From an uncultured Prevotella sp. (GTDB lineage Bacteria; Bacteroidota; Bacteroidia; Bacteroidales; Bacteroidaceae), in the NCBI GenBank assembly GCA_900550635.1, contig URSZ01000134.1, forward strand, positions 1 to 5,833: a stretch of 5,833 nt of DNA, in the 5' to 3' direction. The position numbers and the translations under genes were made by a program. Of this stretch, positions 1 to 4,942 are shown piece after piece (the first letter of the stretch is position 1; each line of letters begins with the position of its first letter). The notes beneath the pieces are model-generated. The model saw only the letters and a list, made by a program, of their open reading frames with translations, was not told the DNA's origin and made no database searches.

Positions 1-50
1 AATAAAATCCCCGGTACACCCGGATTATTAATAACTAAAAAAATAAATCT
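1..50. other. Leader upstream of yajC, possibly end of an upstream transcription unit
   Basis: This AT-rich stretch has no convincing coding sequence and no Bacteroides-type promoter. A weak inverted repeat (AATCC at 6-10, GGATT at 22-26) is too short to call a terminator. In many Bacteroidales nusB lies just upstream of yajC, so yajC may be cotranscribed from outside the window; that is inference from the family's usual gene order, since no nusB sequence is visible. Confidence 0.3.
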
Positions 51-374
51 ATGAACATGCTTATTGCACTGTTGGCGCCGCAGCAAGGCGCAGGAGGCTT
101 CGACATCACGTTCCTCGTGATGATAGTTGCAATTTTCGCTATCATGTACTTCTTCATGATTCGCCCGCAGCAAAAGAAGCAAAAGGAAATACAGAAATTC
201 CGCGATTCCCTCCAGCCGGGAATGGAAGTGGTAACTTACGGCGGCGTTCACGGAACAATCAAGTCGATTGACGACGCTACGAACACCGTAATGCTCGAAA
301 TAGCTTCCGACGTAAAGATAAAAGTAGAAAAGACACACCTTTTCGGCGACGTGAAAGCTATGCAGGGACGCTAA
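51..374 (+). CDS. yajC: Preprotein translocase subunit YajC
   Basis: YajC is a small inner-membrane protein that associates with SecDF and the SecYEG translocon and assists protein export. The 107-residue product has the family's layout. A short N-terminal segment is followed by one transmembrane helix at about residues 18-37, then the hallmark cytoplasmic stretch FMIRPQQKKQKEIQKF (35-50). After that comes the beta-rich domain with GMEVVTYGGVHGTI (57-70), the conserved region that follows the helix in YajC. Length is normal for the family. The ATG at 51 is used; a second ATG at 57 would shorten the protein by only two residues. The A-rich leader lacks a clear Shine-Dalgarno, as is usual in Bacteroidota. 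The gene is followed after about 105 bp by a YbbR-like gene and then coaE, a common Bacteroidales order. SecDF is not in the window. Confidence 0.95.
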   Translation: MNMLIALLAPQQGAGGFDITFLVMIVAIFAIMYFFMIRPQQKKQKEIQKFRDSLQPGMEVVTYGGVHGTIKSIDDATNTVMLEIASDVKIKVEKTHLFGDVKAMQGR

Positions 375-472
375 TACGCGCCCGCAAAGTAAAAGGAAAC
401 CGCTCCGGCGCGCCATGTGACAACGGGCAGCAGGGTGGTTTTCTGCAATTTAAGGTAAACTAAAACAAAAAC

Positions 473-486
473 GCGCCGTGTGGCGC
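473..486 (+). other. Small hairpin enclosing the proposed GTG start
   Basis: GCGCC (473-477) and GGCGC (482-486) form a perfect 5-bp stem with the 4-nt loop GTGT. The GTG at 480 spans the loop and the start of the right arm. No T-run follows, so it is not a terminator. It could restrain initiation at 480, or argue that the real start lies downstream at 498 or 552. Its small size means chance is possible. Confidence 0.3.
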
Positions 487-1487
487 AAAGTCGGGACGTG
501 CATTTTATTTCAAGAACATACGTAAGGATAAAAAAGCTGCTTTCGCGCGTGATGAACAAGCAGTTCCTTATTTTCTTGTTCTTTGTTGCACTGTCTACCG
601 TCTTTTGGTTGTTCAAGAGCTTGGGTGCCACTTACGAAATGGAGTTCGAAGTGCCGCTCAAGCTTGTCAATGTTCCCGAGAAAGCCGTAATAACCACCGA
701 GCTTCCCAAAACCATGCGCGTAGTGGTAAAGGACAGGGGCGCAGTGCTGCTGCAATACCGTTACGTGTCGCTCCTCTCGCCCGTAACCGTGGATTTCACG
801 CAGGACGAGTCGGACGACGGGCACGTGGTGACACTCACCCGCGAGTACATAAAGCAGGTAACACGCCAGTTTCCCCCGTCGGCACACATCGTTTCATACA
901 AGCCCGACACGCTCGAGTATTATTACAACTACGGCTCATTCAAGCGCGTCCCCGTAAGGCTGCAAGGCAGTTTCAAGGCGCGCGAACGCTTCGGCATATC
1001 AGGCCTGACCATCGCCCCCGACTCCGTAAACGTATATGCCTTACAGGAAGTGCTCGACACAATAACGGGCGCATACACGGTAACCCAGAAAGTGGAAGAA
1101 CTTTCGGAGAACAAAGTGCTTAAGGCCGATTTGCGCCGCATAAAGGGAGCAAAGTTCACCCCGCCTTCGATAACGGCAAAAGTCTACGTCGACCAGATTA
1201 CCGAGAAAACCGTTGCCGTGCCCATACAGTTCGTCAATTTCCCGGCCACCAAAGTGCTGCGCACCTTCCCCTCGAAGGTAAACATTACATTCCAGGTAGG
1301 AACATCGAAGTACAACAGCATAACAGCCGACAATTTCGTTCTCGTTGCAAGCTACGACGAACTTGTCAACAACACTACCGGGAAATATGTCCCCCACCTG
1401 AAGACTGTGCCGCCGGGAGCCTCACACATAAGGATTTCCCCACAGGAAGTGGAGTTTTTGATAGAAGATGTTCCGGCGGAAAATTAA
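480..1487 (+). CDS. YbbR-like repeat protein, membrane anchored
   Basis: The product resembles the YbbR family. In Firmicutes a member (CdaR) regulates the diadenylate cyclase CdaA; the role in Bacteroidota is less clear, and no cyclase gene is seen here. With the GTG start at 480 it has 335 residues: a basic N-terminus (RTYVRIKKLLSRV, 12-24), one transmembrane helix at about 29-46, then an extracytoplasmic region made of about three repeats. These start near 57 (VPLKLVNVP), 157 (VPVRLQGS) and 247 (VPIQFVNFP), which is the YbbR repeat pattern. The start is uncertain: there is no ATG upstream of the helix except 552, which gives 311 residues and leaves three residues before the helix. GTG 498 is also possible. 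I prefer an upstream GTG because homologues, as I recall them, carry a basic stretch before the helix. The 3' end overlaps coaE by 20 bp, suggesting coupled translation. Confidence 0.85.
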   Translation: MAQSRDVHFISRTYVRIKKLLSRVMNKQFLIFLFFVALSTVFWLFKSLGATYEMEFEVPLKLVNVPEKAVITTELPKTMRVVVKDRGAVLLQYRYVSLLSPVTVDFTQDESDDGHVVTLTREYIKQVTRQFPPSAHIVSYKPDTLEYYYNYGSFKRVPVRLQGSFKARERFGISGLTIAPDSVNVYALQEVLDTITGAYTVTQKVEELSENKVLKADLRRIKGAKFTPPSITAKVYVDQITEKTVAVPIQFVNFPATKVLRTFPSKVNITFQVGTSKYNSITADNFVLVASYDELVNNTTGKYVPHLKTVPPGASHIRISPQEVEFLIEDVPAEN

Positions 1488-2064
1488 AATCGGCATAACC
1501 GGAGGCATAGGCAGCGGAAAAAGCTACGTATGCCGCCTGCTCGAAACGCGGGGAATACCTGTTTTCAGTTGCGACGATACGGCGCGCCTCGAAATGACGG
1601 CCAACGAATCGCTGCGGAGCGAACTGCGCCGCCTTGTTTCACCACATGTTTATTGCAGCGACGGCAGCCTAAACAAACCCATAGTGCGCGGATTCCTGCA
1701 AAGCTCACCCGATAATGCGGCCCGCCTCGACGAAGTGGTACATCCTTACGTGCGGAAACGCTGGCAGGAATGGGCGGCGGCGCAAGATTCGGAAATCGTG
1801 GCAATGGAATGCGCCCTGCTCTTTGAAGCGCAGTTCGACAACGAAGTTGACAGCATAGTGCTCGTATCCGCAGCATGCGACGTGCGTGTGTCGAGGGTAA
1901 TGAAACGCGACGGCGTAGACGCCGAAACCGTAAAGCGGTGGATGGAAATGCAAATGCCCGAAGAGGAGAAACGGAAACGTGCCGACTTCATAATCCTGAA
2001 CGACGGCACGCAAGACCTCGAAAGGCAAATAGACAATGTGCTGAACGAGATACTACATCGTTAA
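1468..2064 (+). CDS. coaE: Dephospho-CoA kinase
   Basis: CoaE catalyses the last step of coenzyme A synthesis, ATP-dependent phosphorylation of the 3'-hydroxyl of dephospho-CoA, in the cytoplasm. The 198-residue product has the normal family length. Residues 12-19 (GGIGSGKS) are the P-loop. D36 and D37 in FSCDDTAR occupy the position of the conserved acidic residue after strand 2. VHP (91-93) is the family's conserved motif in the CoA-binding region. MECALLFEAQFD (113-124), VMKRDG (144-149) and RWMEMQMPEEEKRKRADF (157-174) match the core, lid and C-terminal kinase motifs, followed by the typical ending NDG (178-180). The ATG at 1468 lies inside the end of the YbbR-like gene and places the P-loop at the expected distance from the N-terminus, so it is preferred. 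It is the last gene of the forward cluster. Confidence 0.96.
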   Translation: MFRRKIKIGITGGIGSGKSYVCRLLETRGIPVFSCDDTARLEMTANESLRSELRRLVSPHVYCSDGSLNKPIVRGFLQSSPDNAARLDEVVHPYVRKRWQEWAAAQDSEIVAMECALLFEAQFDNEVDSIVLVSAACDVRVSRVMKRDGVDAETVKRWMEMQMPEEEKRKRADFIILNDGTQDLERQIDNVLNEILHR

Positions 2065-2174
2065 ACACAAATCGTTCGTTAGCTTTCGTCAAATTGCGTG
2101 CTTATGCCCGGCAGATAACTTCCCGCTGTCTGAGTTCCCGCCTGTTGCCCCAGTTCCGTAATTTCCCCCGTAGA

Positions 2175-2192
2175 GGCGCGATTCATCGCGCC
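2175..2192. repeat. REP-like GC-rich hairpin
   Basis: GGCGCGAT (2175-2182) and ATCGCGCC (2185-2192) are perfect 8-bp arms two bases apart; as RNA they would form seven pairs and a 4-nt loop. No T-run follows on either strand, so an intrinsic terminator is unlikely. The compact palindrome, preceded by GTAGA, resembles short palindromic repeats common between bacterial genes. Only one copy is seen here, so repeat status is inference. Confidence 0.4.
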
Positions 2193-2317
2193 GGTGAAAC
2201 GGCAGCGGGCAGCGCGTGCCAGCGTTTTGTCCGCGTTTTCGGGGCATGTAGCAAACGGTTTTGTGCCCGAAGGGCCATTGGTCACCGGCACCAGCCGGGC
2301 GGGTTTTCAGGTGTCAA

Positions 2318-2380
2318 AAAATATGTGCCTTGTATTTTAAAATATGTCTGACATATTTCGAATTATGTCAGACATATTTT
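2318..2380. repeat. Three phased 21-bp palindromic units (copy A)
   Basis: Units at 2318-2338, 2339-2359 and 2360-2380 each contain TATGT (TTATGT in the third), starting at 2322, 2343 and 2364, which is exactly 21 bp spacing. The unit pattern is AAAATATGT, a variable core, then ATATTT or similar. The cores are GCCTTG, CTGACA and CAGACA. Units 2 and 3 are inverted copies of one another. Spacing of two helical turns would place all units on the same DNA face. Confidence 0.85.
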
Positions 2381-2382
2381 TT
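2339..2382 (+). terminator. 42-bp near-perfect palindrome with T-run, possible terminator
   Basis: The arms 2339-2355 and 2364-2380 pair perfectly over 17 bp, and the 8-nt centre (2356-2363) is itself palindromic apart from one T/T pair. The right arm ends in a six-T run (2377-2382). Placed between convergent genes, it could end forward transcription from coaE. The stem is AT-rich and 275 bp from the coaE stop, and a related palindrome occurs in copy B between divergent genes, so termination may be incidental. Confidence 0.4.
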
Positions 2383-2571
2383 CTTTGCTCCCATGCGGGG
2401 TAAACGCACTGAAAATCAGTTTTCACTTTTTCGCACTCCGAACGCCCGTTTTCCTACCCCGGTTTTGCGTCGTCCGATGTCCGTTTACCGTAACCGGCCG
2501 ATGGACGAAACACTTGCTTCCTTTCCTACCGGCCGGGACAGGCAGAACTGCGCCGGCTTAATGCCGCATAC

Positions 2572-2613
2572 AAAAAAAGCGGGAAACACCCCGATAAGGA
2601 AGATGTTTCCCGC
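2572..2613 (-). terminator. Intrinsic terminator of tpx
   Basis: Read on the reverse strand, GCGGGAAACA (2613-2604) pairs perfectly over 10 bp with TGTTTCCCGC (2588-2579). The loop is 15 nt, and the stem is followed directly by seven T (2578-2572). It begins about 37 nt past the tpx stop codon. The T-run is on one side only, so it serves the reverse strand. Confidence 0.88.
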
Positions 2614-2650
2614 CAATCCACGCCGTGCTGCATTTAAAAAAATGCTTTTC

Positions 2651-3151
2651 TTATTTCAATGCTTTCAAAGCTGCTTCGTAGTCGGGCTCGTTCTCAACTT
2701 TTTCAACCAACTGGTTGTAAACCACCTTGCCTGCTTCGTCCACTACTACCACGGCACGTGCCTGAAGCCCGCTCAACGGACCGTCAACCAGCAGTGTACC
2801 GTACTTTTTCCCGAACGAGGGGTCGCGGAACAGTGATACCGCCACAACGTTCTTCAATCCTTCTACCGTGCAAAAGCGCGCCTGTGCAAAAGGAAGGTCC
2901 TGCGAAAGGCAAAGCACCACGGTGTTGTCCAATTTCGAGGCTTCCACATTAAAACGACGCACCGAGGCCGCGCACGTGGGAGTATCTAAGCTCGGGAAAA
3001 CGTTGAGTACAACCCGCTTGCCGAGGAAATCGCTTAACTTGACCGTAGACAGGTCGCCTTTTACTCCGTCGAAATCGGGTGCCGCCGTGCCTACTGCCGG
3101 AAGGCTGCCGCAAGTGTTCATTGCGTTGCCGTTCAATTTTACTGTTGCCAT
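2651..3151 (-). CDS. tpx: Thiol peroxidase (Tpx-type peroxiredoxin)
   Basis: Tpx is an atypical 2-Cys peroxiredoxin that reduces H2O2 and organic hydroperoxides using thioredoxin, usually in the cytoplasm in this group. The 166-residue product has the expected length. The catalytic motif PSLDTPTC (53-60) gives T57 and peroxidatic C60, with R66 downstream. The resolving cysteine is C94 in SQDLPFAQARFC (83-94), the most distinctive Tpx signature. GLQARAVVVVDE (128-139) carries the conserved arginine R132. C14 and C81 are extra cysteines. The frame stays open upstream to 3301, but the start at 3151 (MATVKLNGN) is chosen because it matches the family N-terminus and because a promoter-like TAACTTTG lies within the upstream extension. 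The gene is followed by a strong terminator, so it is probably monocistronic. Confidence 0.96.
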   Translation of the reverse strand: MATVKLNGNAMNTCGSLPAVGTAAPDFDGVKGDLSTVKLSDFLGKRVVLNVFPSLDTPTCAASVRRFNVEASKLDNTVVLCLSQDLPFAQARFCTVEGLKNVVAVSLFRDPSFGKKYGTLLVDGPLSGLQARAVVVVDEAGKVVYNQLVEKVENEPDYEAALKALK

Positions 3152-3181
3152 GATAAAAACTGTTAATGTTTGACATTTCTT

Positions 3182-3200
3182 GAGCGGAAGCATTCCGCTC
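3182..3200. promoter_or_regulatory. Inverted repeat at the expected tpx transcription start
   Basis: GAGCGGAA (3182-3189) and TTCCGCTC (3193-3200) are perfect 8-bp arms around the 3-nt centre GCA. The repeat lies 4 nt downstream of the putative -7 box, overlapping or just after the transcription start. It could be an operator or a 5' leader hairpin. No long T-run follows, so attenuation by termination is not supported. Confidence 0.45.
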
Positions 3201-3204
3201 TTCG

Positions 3205-3212
3205 CAAAGTTA
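3205..3212 (-). promoter_or_regulatory. Putative -7 element of tpx
   Basis: Read on the reverse strand this is TAACTTTG, a full match to the Bacteroides -7 consensus TAnnTTTG, 54 nt upstream of the tpx start. No TTTG is found at the usual 19-21 nt spacing upstream; the nearest is only 12 nt away. The call therefore rests on the -7 box and position. Confidence 0.5.
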
Positions 3213-3338
3213 GCAATAAGTAACCAAACAGCCGGCATATATTGCGGCCAACCTGCGTGCGTGTGCAAAAAAACATTCGCGGCGGCAGGCTGCCCTGACA
3301 TTCTTACGTAATACCCGGGGACAAGTGCGCCCGGCAGT

Positions 3339-4391
3339 CTAATCTACCGGAGTTCCCTTTATGTATATGTCGCGATAGTAAACCTTGCTCCCGTGTGCCT
3401 GCAGCTCAATCTGCTCAACCGGGAAAATGGGCTGGTTGCGGTCCCAGTAGTTCTCGAGCACCACGTTGTCGACTACCTTTACTCCGTTGAGCAGAACGGT
3501 AACCTTGTCGCCCGTCATCTTGATATAGAAACTGTTCCACATGCCCAGCTTGTTGTCTGCCACCTGCGAGGGTTTGCTCTCGTGTTTCTGGTTGTTGTAG
3601 AGGCCGCCGCTTCCTACCTGCGCTCCGACGTCCACGCGGCTGGTGTCCCACATCTGAACCTGCGGCGTGCCGCGCAAGTAAATGCCAGCGTCGGGCTCGG
3701 TGCCGTTGGGGTCGAGCAGCCAGTCGATGTACATCTCGAAGTCGCCGTATTTCTTTTTGGTGCAAAGATTGTCGAAACCGCTGCCCTCAAAGCATATCAT
3801 GCCGTCGACAACTGTCCAGTCCTTGCGCATTCTCACATCTGCCTGTACCTGTTTGAGCAAAAGCTCGTCGGGCGACATCTTTGCCCTCGTTATGGGGTTT
3901 TCTACGAGACCTTTCCATCCGGTAAGGTCCTTGCCGTTGAAGGCGCTTACGAAGCCCGGCCCGGCCGACGGTTGTTCGAGGAACTTCTCCACCTGTTTGC
4001 GCTGCTTTTTCTTAAGCAGCGGCATACTCTTGCGGAGCAGCTCGCGCGTATTCGTTCCGTCATACTCGGGACGCTGCAAGGCTATCGCGGCCACGGCCTG
4101 CGCAGCGGCCTTGCCGAGGTCCTGGTTGTCGATATACTTGCCTGCATACATCATTCCCTGGAACGTGCCGGTCTTGCCTATCTCCTGAAGGATATACGCC
4201 TTCTTGTCAGCACCCACGGCGTCTTCCATAGCGTCGCGCAGTTTGATTAGCCTGTTCTCGGGCGTATCGGGGCCGCCCGCGGGCAATTGCAGGTTATAGG
4301 AATCCTGTGCCGCCGCACCGGCGCACATCACAAGCATAAGGGCCGACATCGCCCCGCGGAAAAACGTCTTGCCTATAAAATTCTTTTTCAT
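3339..4391 (-). CDS. Exported DUF1080 / 3-keto-disaccharide hydrolase family protein
   Basis: The 350-residue product starts with a signal peptide (basic MKKNFIGKTFFRG, hydrophobic core 14-27) with a likely cleavage after AAA at 28. Residues 32-142 are mostly helical, rich in Ala, Lys and Leu, with a HEAT-like look (EIGKTGTF, LGKAAAQAVAAIAL). Residues 146-348 form the DUF1080 domain (Pfam PF06439, concanavalin-like beta-sandwich): FNGKDLTGW (151-159), YGDFEMYIDW (215-224), DAGIYLRG (234-241), GSGGLYN (260-266), WNSFYIKMTGDKVTVLLNG (285-303) and IELQAHGSKVYYRDIYIK (328-345). Some family members act on 3-keto-glycosides; the substrate here cannot be told from sequence. No sugar transporter, SusC/D pair or oxidoreductase lies nearby, so it appears to be a lone gene. 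It probably acts in the periplasm or at the cell surface. A good promoter lies just upstream. Confidence 0.88.
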   Translation of the reverse strand: MKKNFIGKTFFRGAMSALMLVMCAGAAAQDSYNLQLPAGGPDTPENRLIKLRDAMEDAVGADKKAYILQEIGKTGTFQGMMYAGKYIDNQDLGKAAAQAVAAIALQRPEYDGTNTRELLRKSMPLLKKKQRKQVEKFLEQPSAGPGFVSAFNGKDLTGWKGLVENPITRAKMSPDELLLKQVQADVRMRKDWTVVDGMICFEGSGFDNLCTKKKYGDFEMYIDWLLDPNGTEPDAGIYLRGTPQVQMWDTSRVDVGAQVGSGGLYNNQKHESKPSQVADNKLGMWNSFYIKMTGDKVTVLLNGVKVVDNVVLENYWDRNQPIFPVEQIELQAHGSKVYYRDIYIKGTPVD

Positions 4392-4427
4392 TGTTTTTAT
4401 GGTATTATTGGTTTTTTAAATTGCATG

Positions 4428-4458
4428 TAAAGATAACACATAATTTATATCAGACAAA
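4428..4458 (-). promoter_or_regulatory. Bacteroides-type promoter of the DUF1080 gene
   Basis: On the reverse strand TTTG (4458-4455) is followed after 19 nt by TATCTTTA (4435-4428), one base from the TAnnTTTG consensus. Transcription would start near 4421, leaving a leader of about 30 nt before the ATG at 4391. Spacing and position both fit. Confidence 0.65.
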
Positions 4459-4523
4459 CGCACGCGCGCACAAAACATTTGCGCCGCCCCATTTTTGTTC
4501 CGTAAAGCCCACGCGGAACCATG

Positions 4524-4806
4524 AAAACCGGGGTTGAAAAACGGGCGTTCGGAGTGCGAAAAAGTGAAAACTGATTTTCAGCGCGTTTACCCCACATGGG
4601 AGCAAGGAAAAAATACAAGGCACATATTTCAAAATATGTCTGACCTATTTTGAAATATCTCAGACATATTTTTTGCCCTCTGAAAACTATTTTGAATATA
4701 GCCTATGGATGCAGACAAAACACGGACAACCCGTCGGCCGGCGCCGGAGACCAACGGCCCTTCGGGCGCATATCCGTTTGTCTGCGCGCCCCGAAAATGC
4801 GGACAA
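4524..4806 (-). repeat. Composite dispersed repeat, copy B (inverted)
   Basis: The reverse complement of this 283-bp segment aligns with copy A (2227-2466). It carries the near-identical block at 4524-4607, the 21-bp array at 4610-4672, and a GC-rich part at 4728-4806 with GGCCCTTCGGGC and the self-complementary CCGGCGCCGG (4738-4747). About 41 bp at 4687-4727 have no counterpart in copy A. It lies between divergent promoters without disrupting either, and contains no transposase. The two copies bracket tpx and the DUF1080 gene as inverted repeats. Confidence 0.85.
4610..4672. repeat. Three phased 21-bp palindromic units (copy B)
   Basis: Units at 4610-4630, 4631-4651 and 4652-4672 keep the exact 21-bp phase seen in copy A. 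Read in copy A's orientation the cores run CTGAGA, CAGACA, GCCTTG, so the GCCTTG unit is last rather than first. The CTGAGA and CAGACA units still form a 21-bp-arm palindrome, with two internal mismatched pairs and a terminal T/G pair. Confidence 0.85.
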
Positions 4807-4881
4807 GTAAAGCGCCGCAATTTACATGCCTGCCCTCGCGGCCCGCACACTGCCTAATAAGAGATAAATAGGCTAAGGAGA

Positions 4882-4914
4882 TTTGCATTTTTCTGTAAAG
4901 TATTCTTACCTTTG
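4882..4914 (+). promoter_or_regulatory. Bacteroides-type promoter of the Nudix gene
   Basis: TTTG (4882-4885) is followed after 21 nt by TACCTTTG (4907-4914), a full match to TAnnTTTG. Transcription would start near 4921, about 22 nt before the ATG at 4943. This placement rules against the longer in-frame TTG start at 4883, which overlaps the promoter. Confidence 0.72.
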
Positions 4915-4942
4915 CCGCTGTATAACCTTTCATAAAGCACAA

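Larger units (their letters stand above)
2227..2466 (+). repeat. Composite dispersed repeat, copy A
   Basis: This 240-bp segment is homologous to the reverse complement of 4524-4806. The right part (2383-2466) aligns to 4524-4607 without gaps with about 5 differences in 84 bp, including 44 identical bases at 2409-2452. The left part (2227-2306) aligns to 4728-4806 with more differences but clear shared blocks, for example GCCCGAAGGGCC at 2265-2276. Between them lies the 21-bp array (2318-2380). Copy A lacks about 41 bp present in copy B at 4687-4727. No transposase or convincing coding frame is inside. It sits between convergent genes. The most likely nature is a non-autonomous MITE- or REP-like intergenic element. 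Confidence 0.85.
2065..2650. other. Gene-free convergent intergenic region
   Basis: This 586-bp gap separates coaE (forward) from tpx (reverse). Reading frames here are low quality and lack family features. What it holds: a GC-rich REP-like hairpin at 2175-2192, composite repeat copy A at 2227-2466 with its 21-bp array, and the tpx terminator at 2572-2613. I see nothing interpretable in 2065-2174 or 2467-2571. Confidence 0.75.
4392..4942. other. Gene-free divergent intergenic region
   Basis: This 551-bp gap separates the reverse DUF1080 gene from the forward Nudix gene. It contains a promoter for each at its edges and composite repeat copy B in the middle. Short frames here translate the repeat array and lack family features. 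I see nothing definite in 4459-4523 or 4807-4881. Confidence 0.75.

Noticed and set aside
2318..2380. CRISPR-like array
   Set aside because: The 21-bp units are directly adjacent with no spacers and no cas genes are present.
2261..2836. Forward frame of 191 codons across copy A, the tpx terminator and the end of tpx
   Set aside because: It translates the 21-bp array (a multiple of three, so it stays open), then runs antisense to tpx. It has no family features and no promoter-like start.
3152..3301. 50-residue N-terminal extension of tpx
   Set aside because: It does not resemble the Tpx N-terminus and contains the putative -7 box and inverted repeat; the family start is MATVKLNGN at 3151.
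3267..3335. Possible terminator for the DUF1080 gene on the reverse strand
   Set aside because: A T7 run (complement of 3267-3273) exists, but the nearest GC-rich stem (GGCA/TGCC around 3285-3295) is short and about 11 nt away. Not strong enough to call.
3393..4250. Long forward frame (285 codons) opposite the DUF1080 gene
   Set aside because: It is antisense to a gene with clear signal peptide and domain motifs; the open frame is a codon-usage shadow.
4320..4330. Possible lipoprotein cysteine (LVMC) in the DUF1080 signal peptide
   Set aside because: Met at position -1 does not fit the lipobox, which needs Gly, Ala or Ser; an AxA signal peptidase I site follows a few residues later.
4450..4632. 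Reverse frame of 60 codons in copy B
   Set aside because: Its sequence is the repeat itself; the matching part of copy A does not keep a comparable independent gene structure, and it overlaps the DUF1080 promoter.
4629..4871. Short frames on both strands beginning in the 21-bp array
   Set aside because: Both arise from the palindromic repeat and GC-rich module; no conserved protein features.
4883..4942. 20-residue N-terminal extension of the Nudix protein from TTG
   Set aside because: The extension overlaps a consensus promoter with correct spacing, so it would not be transcribed in full.
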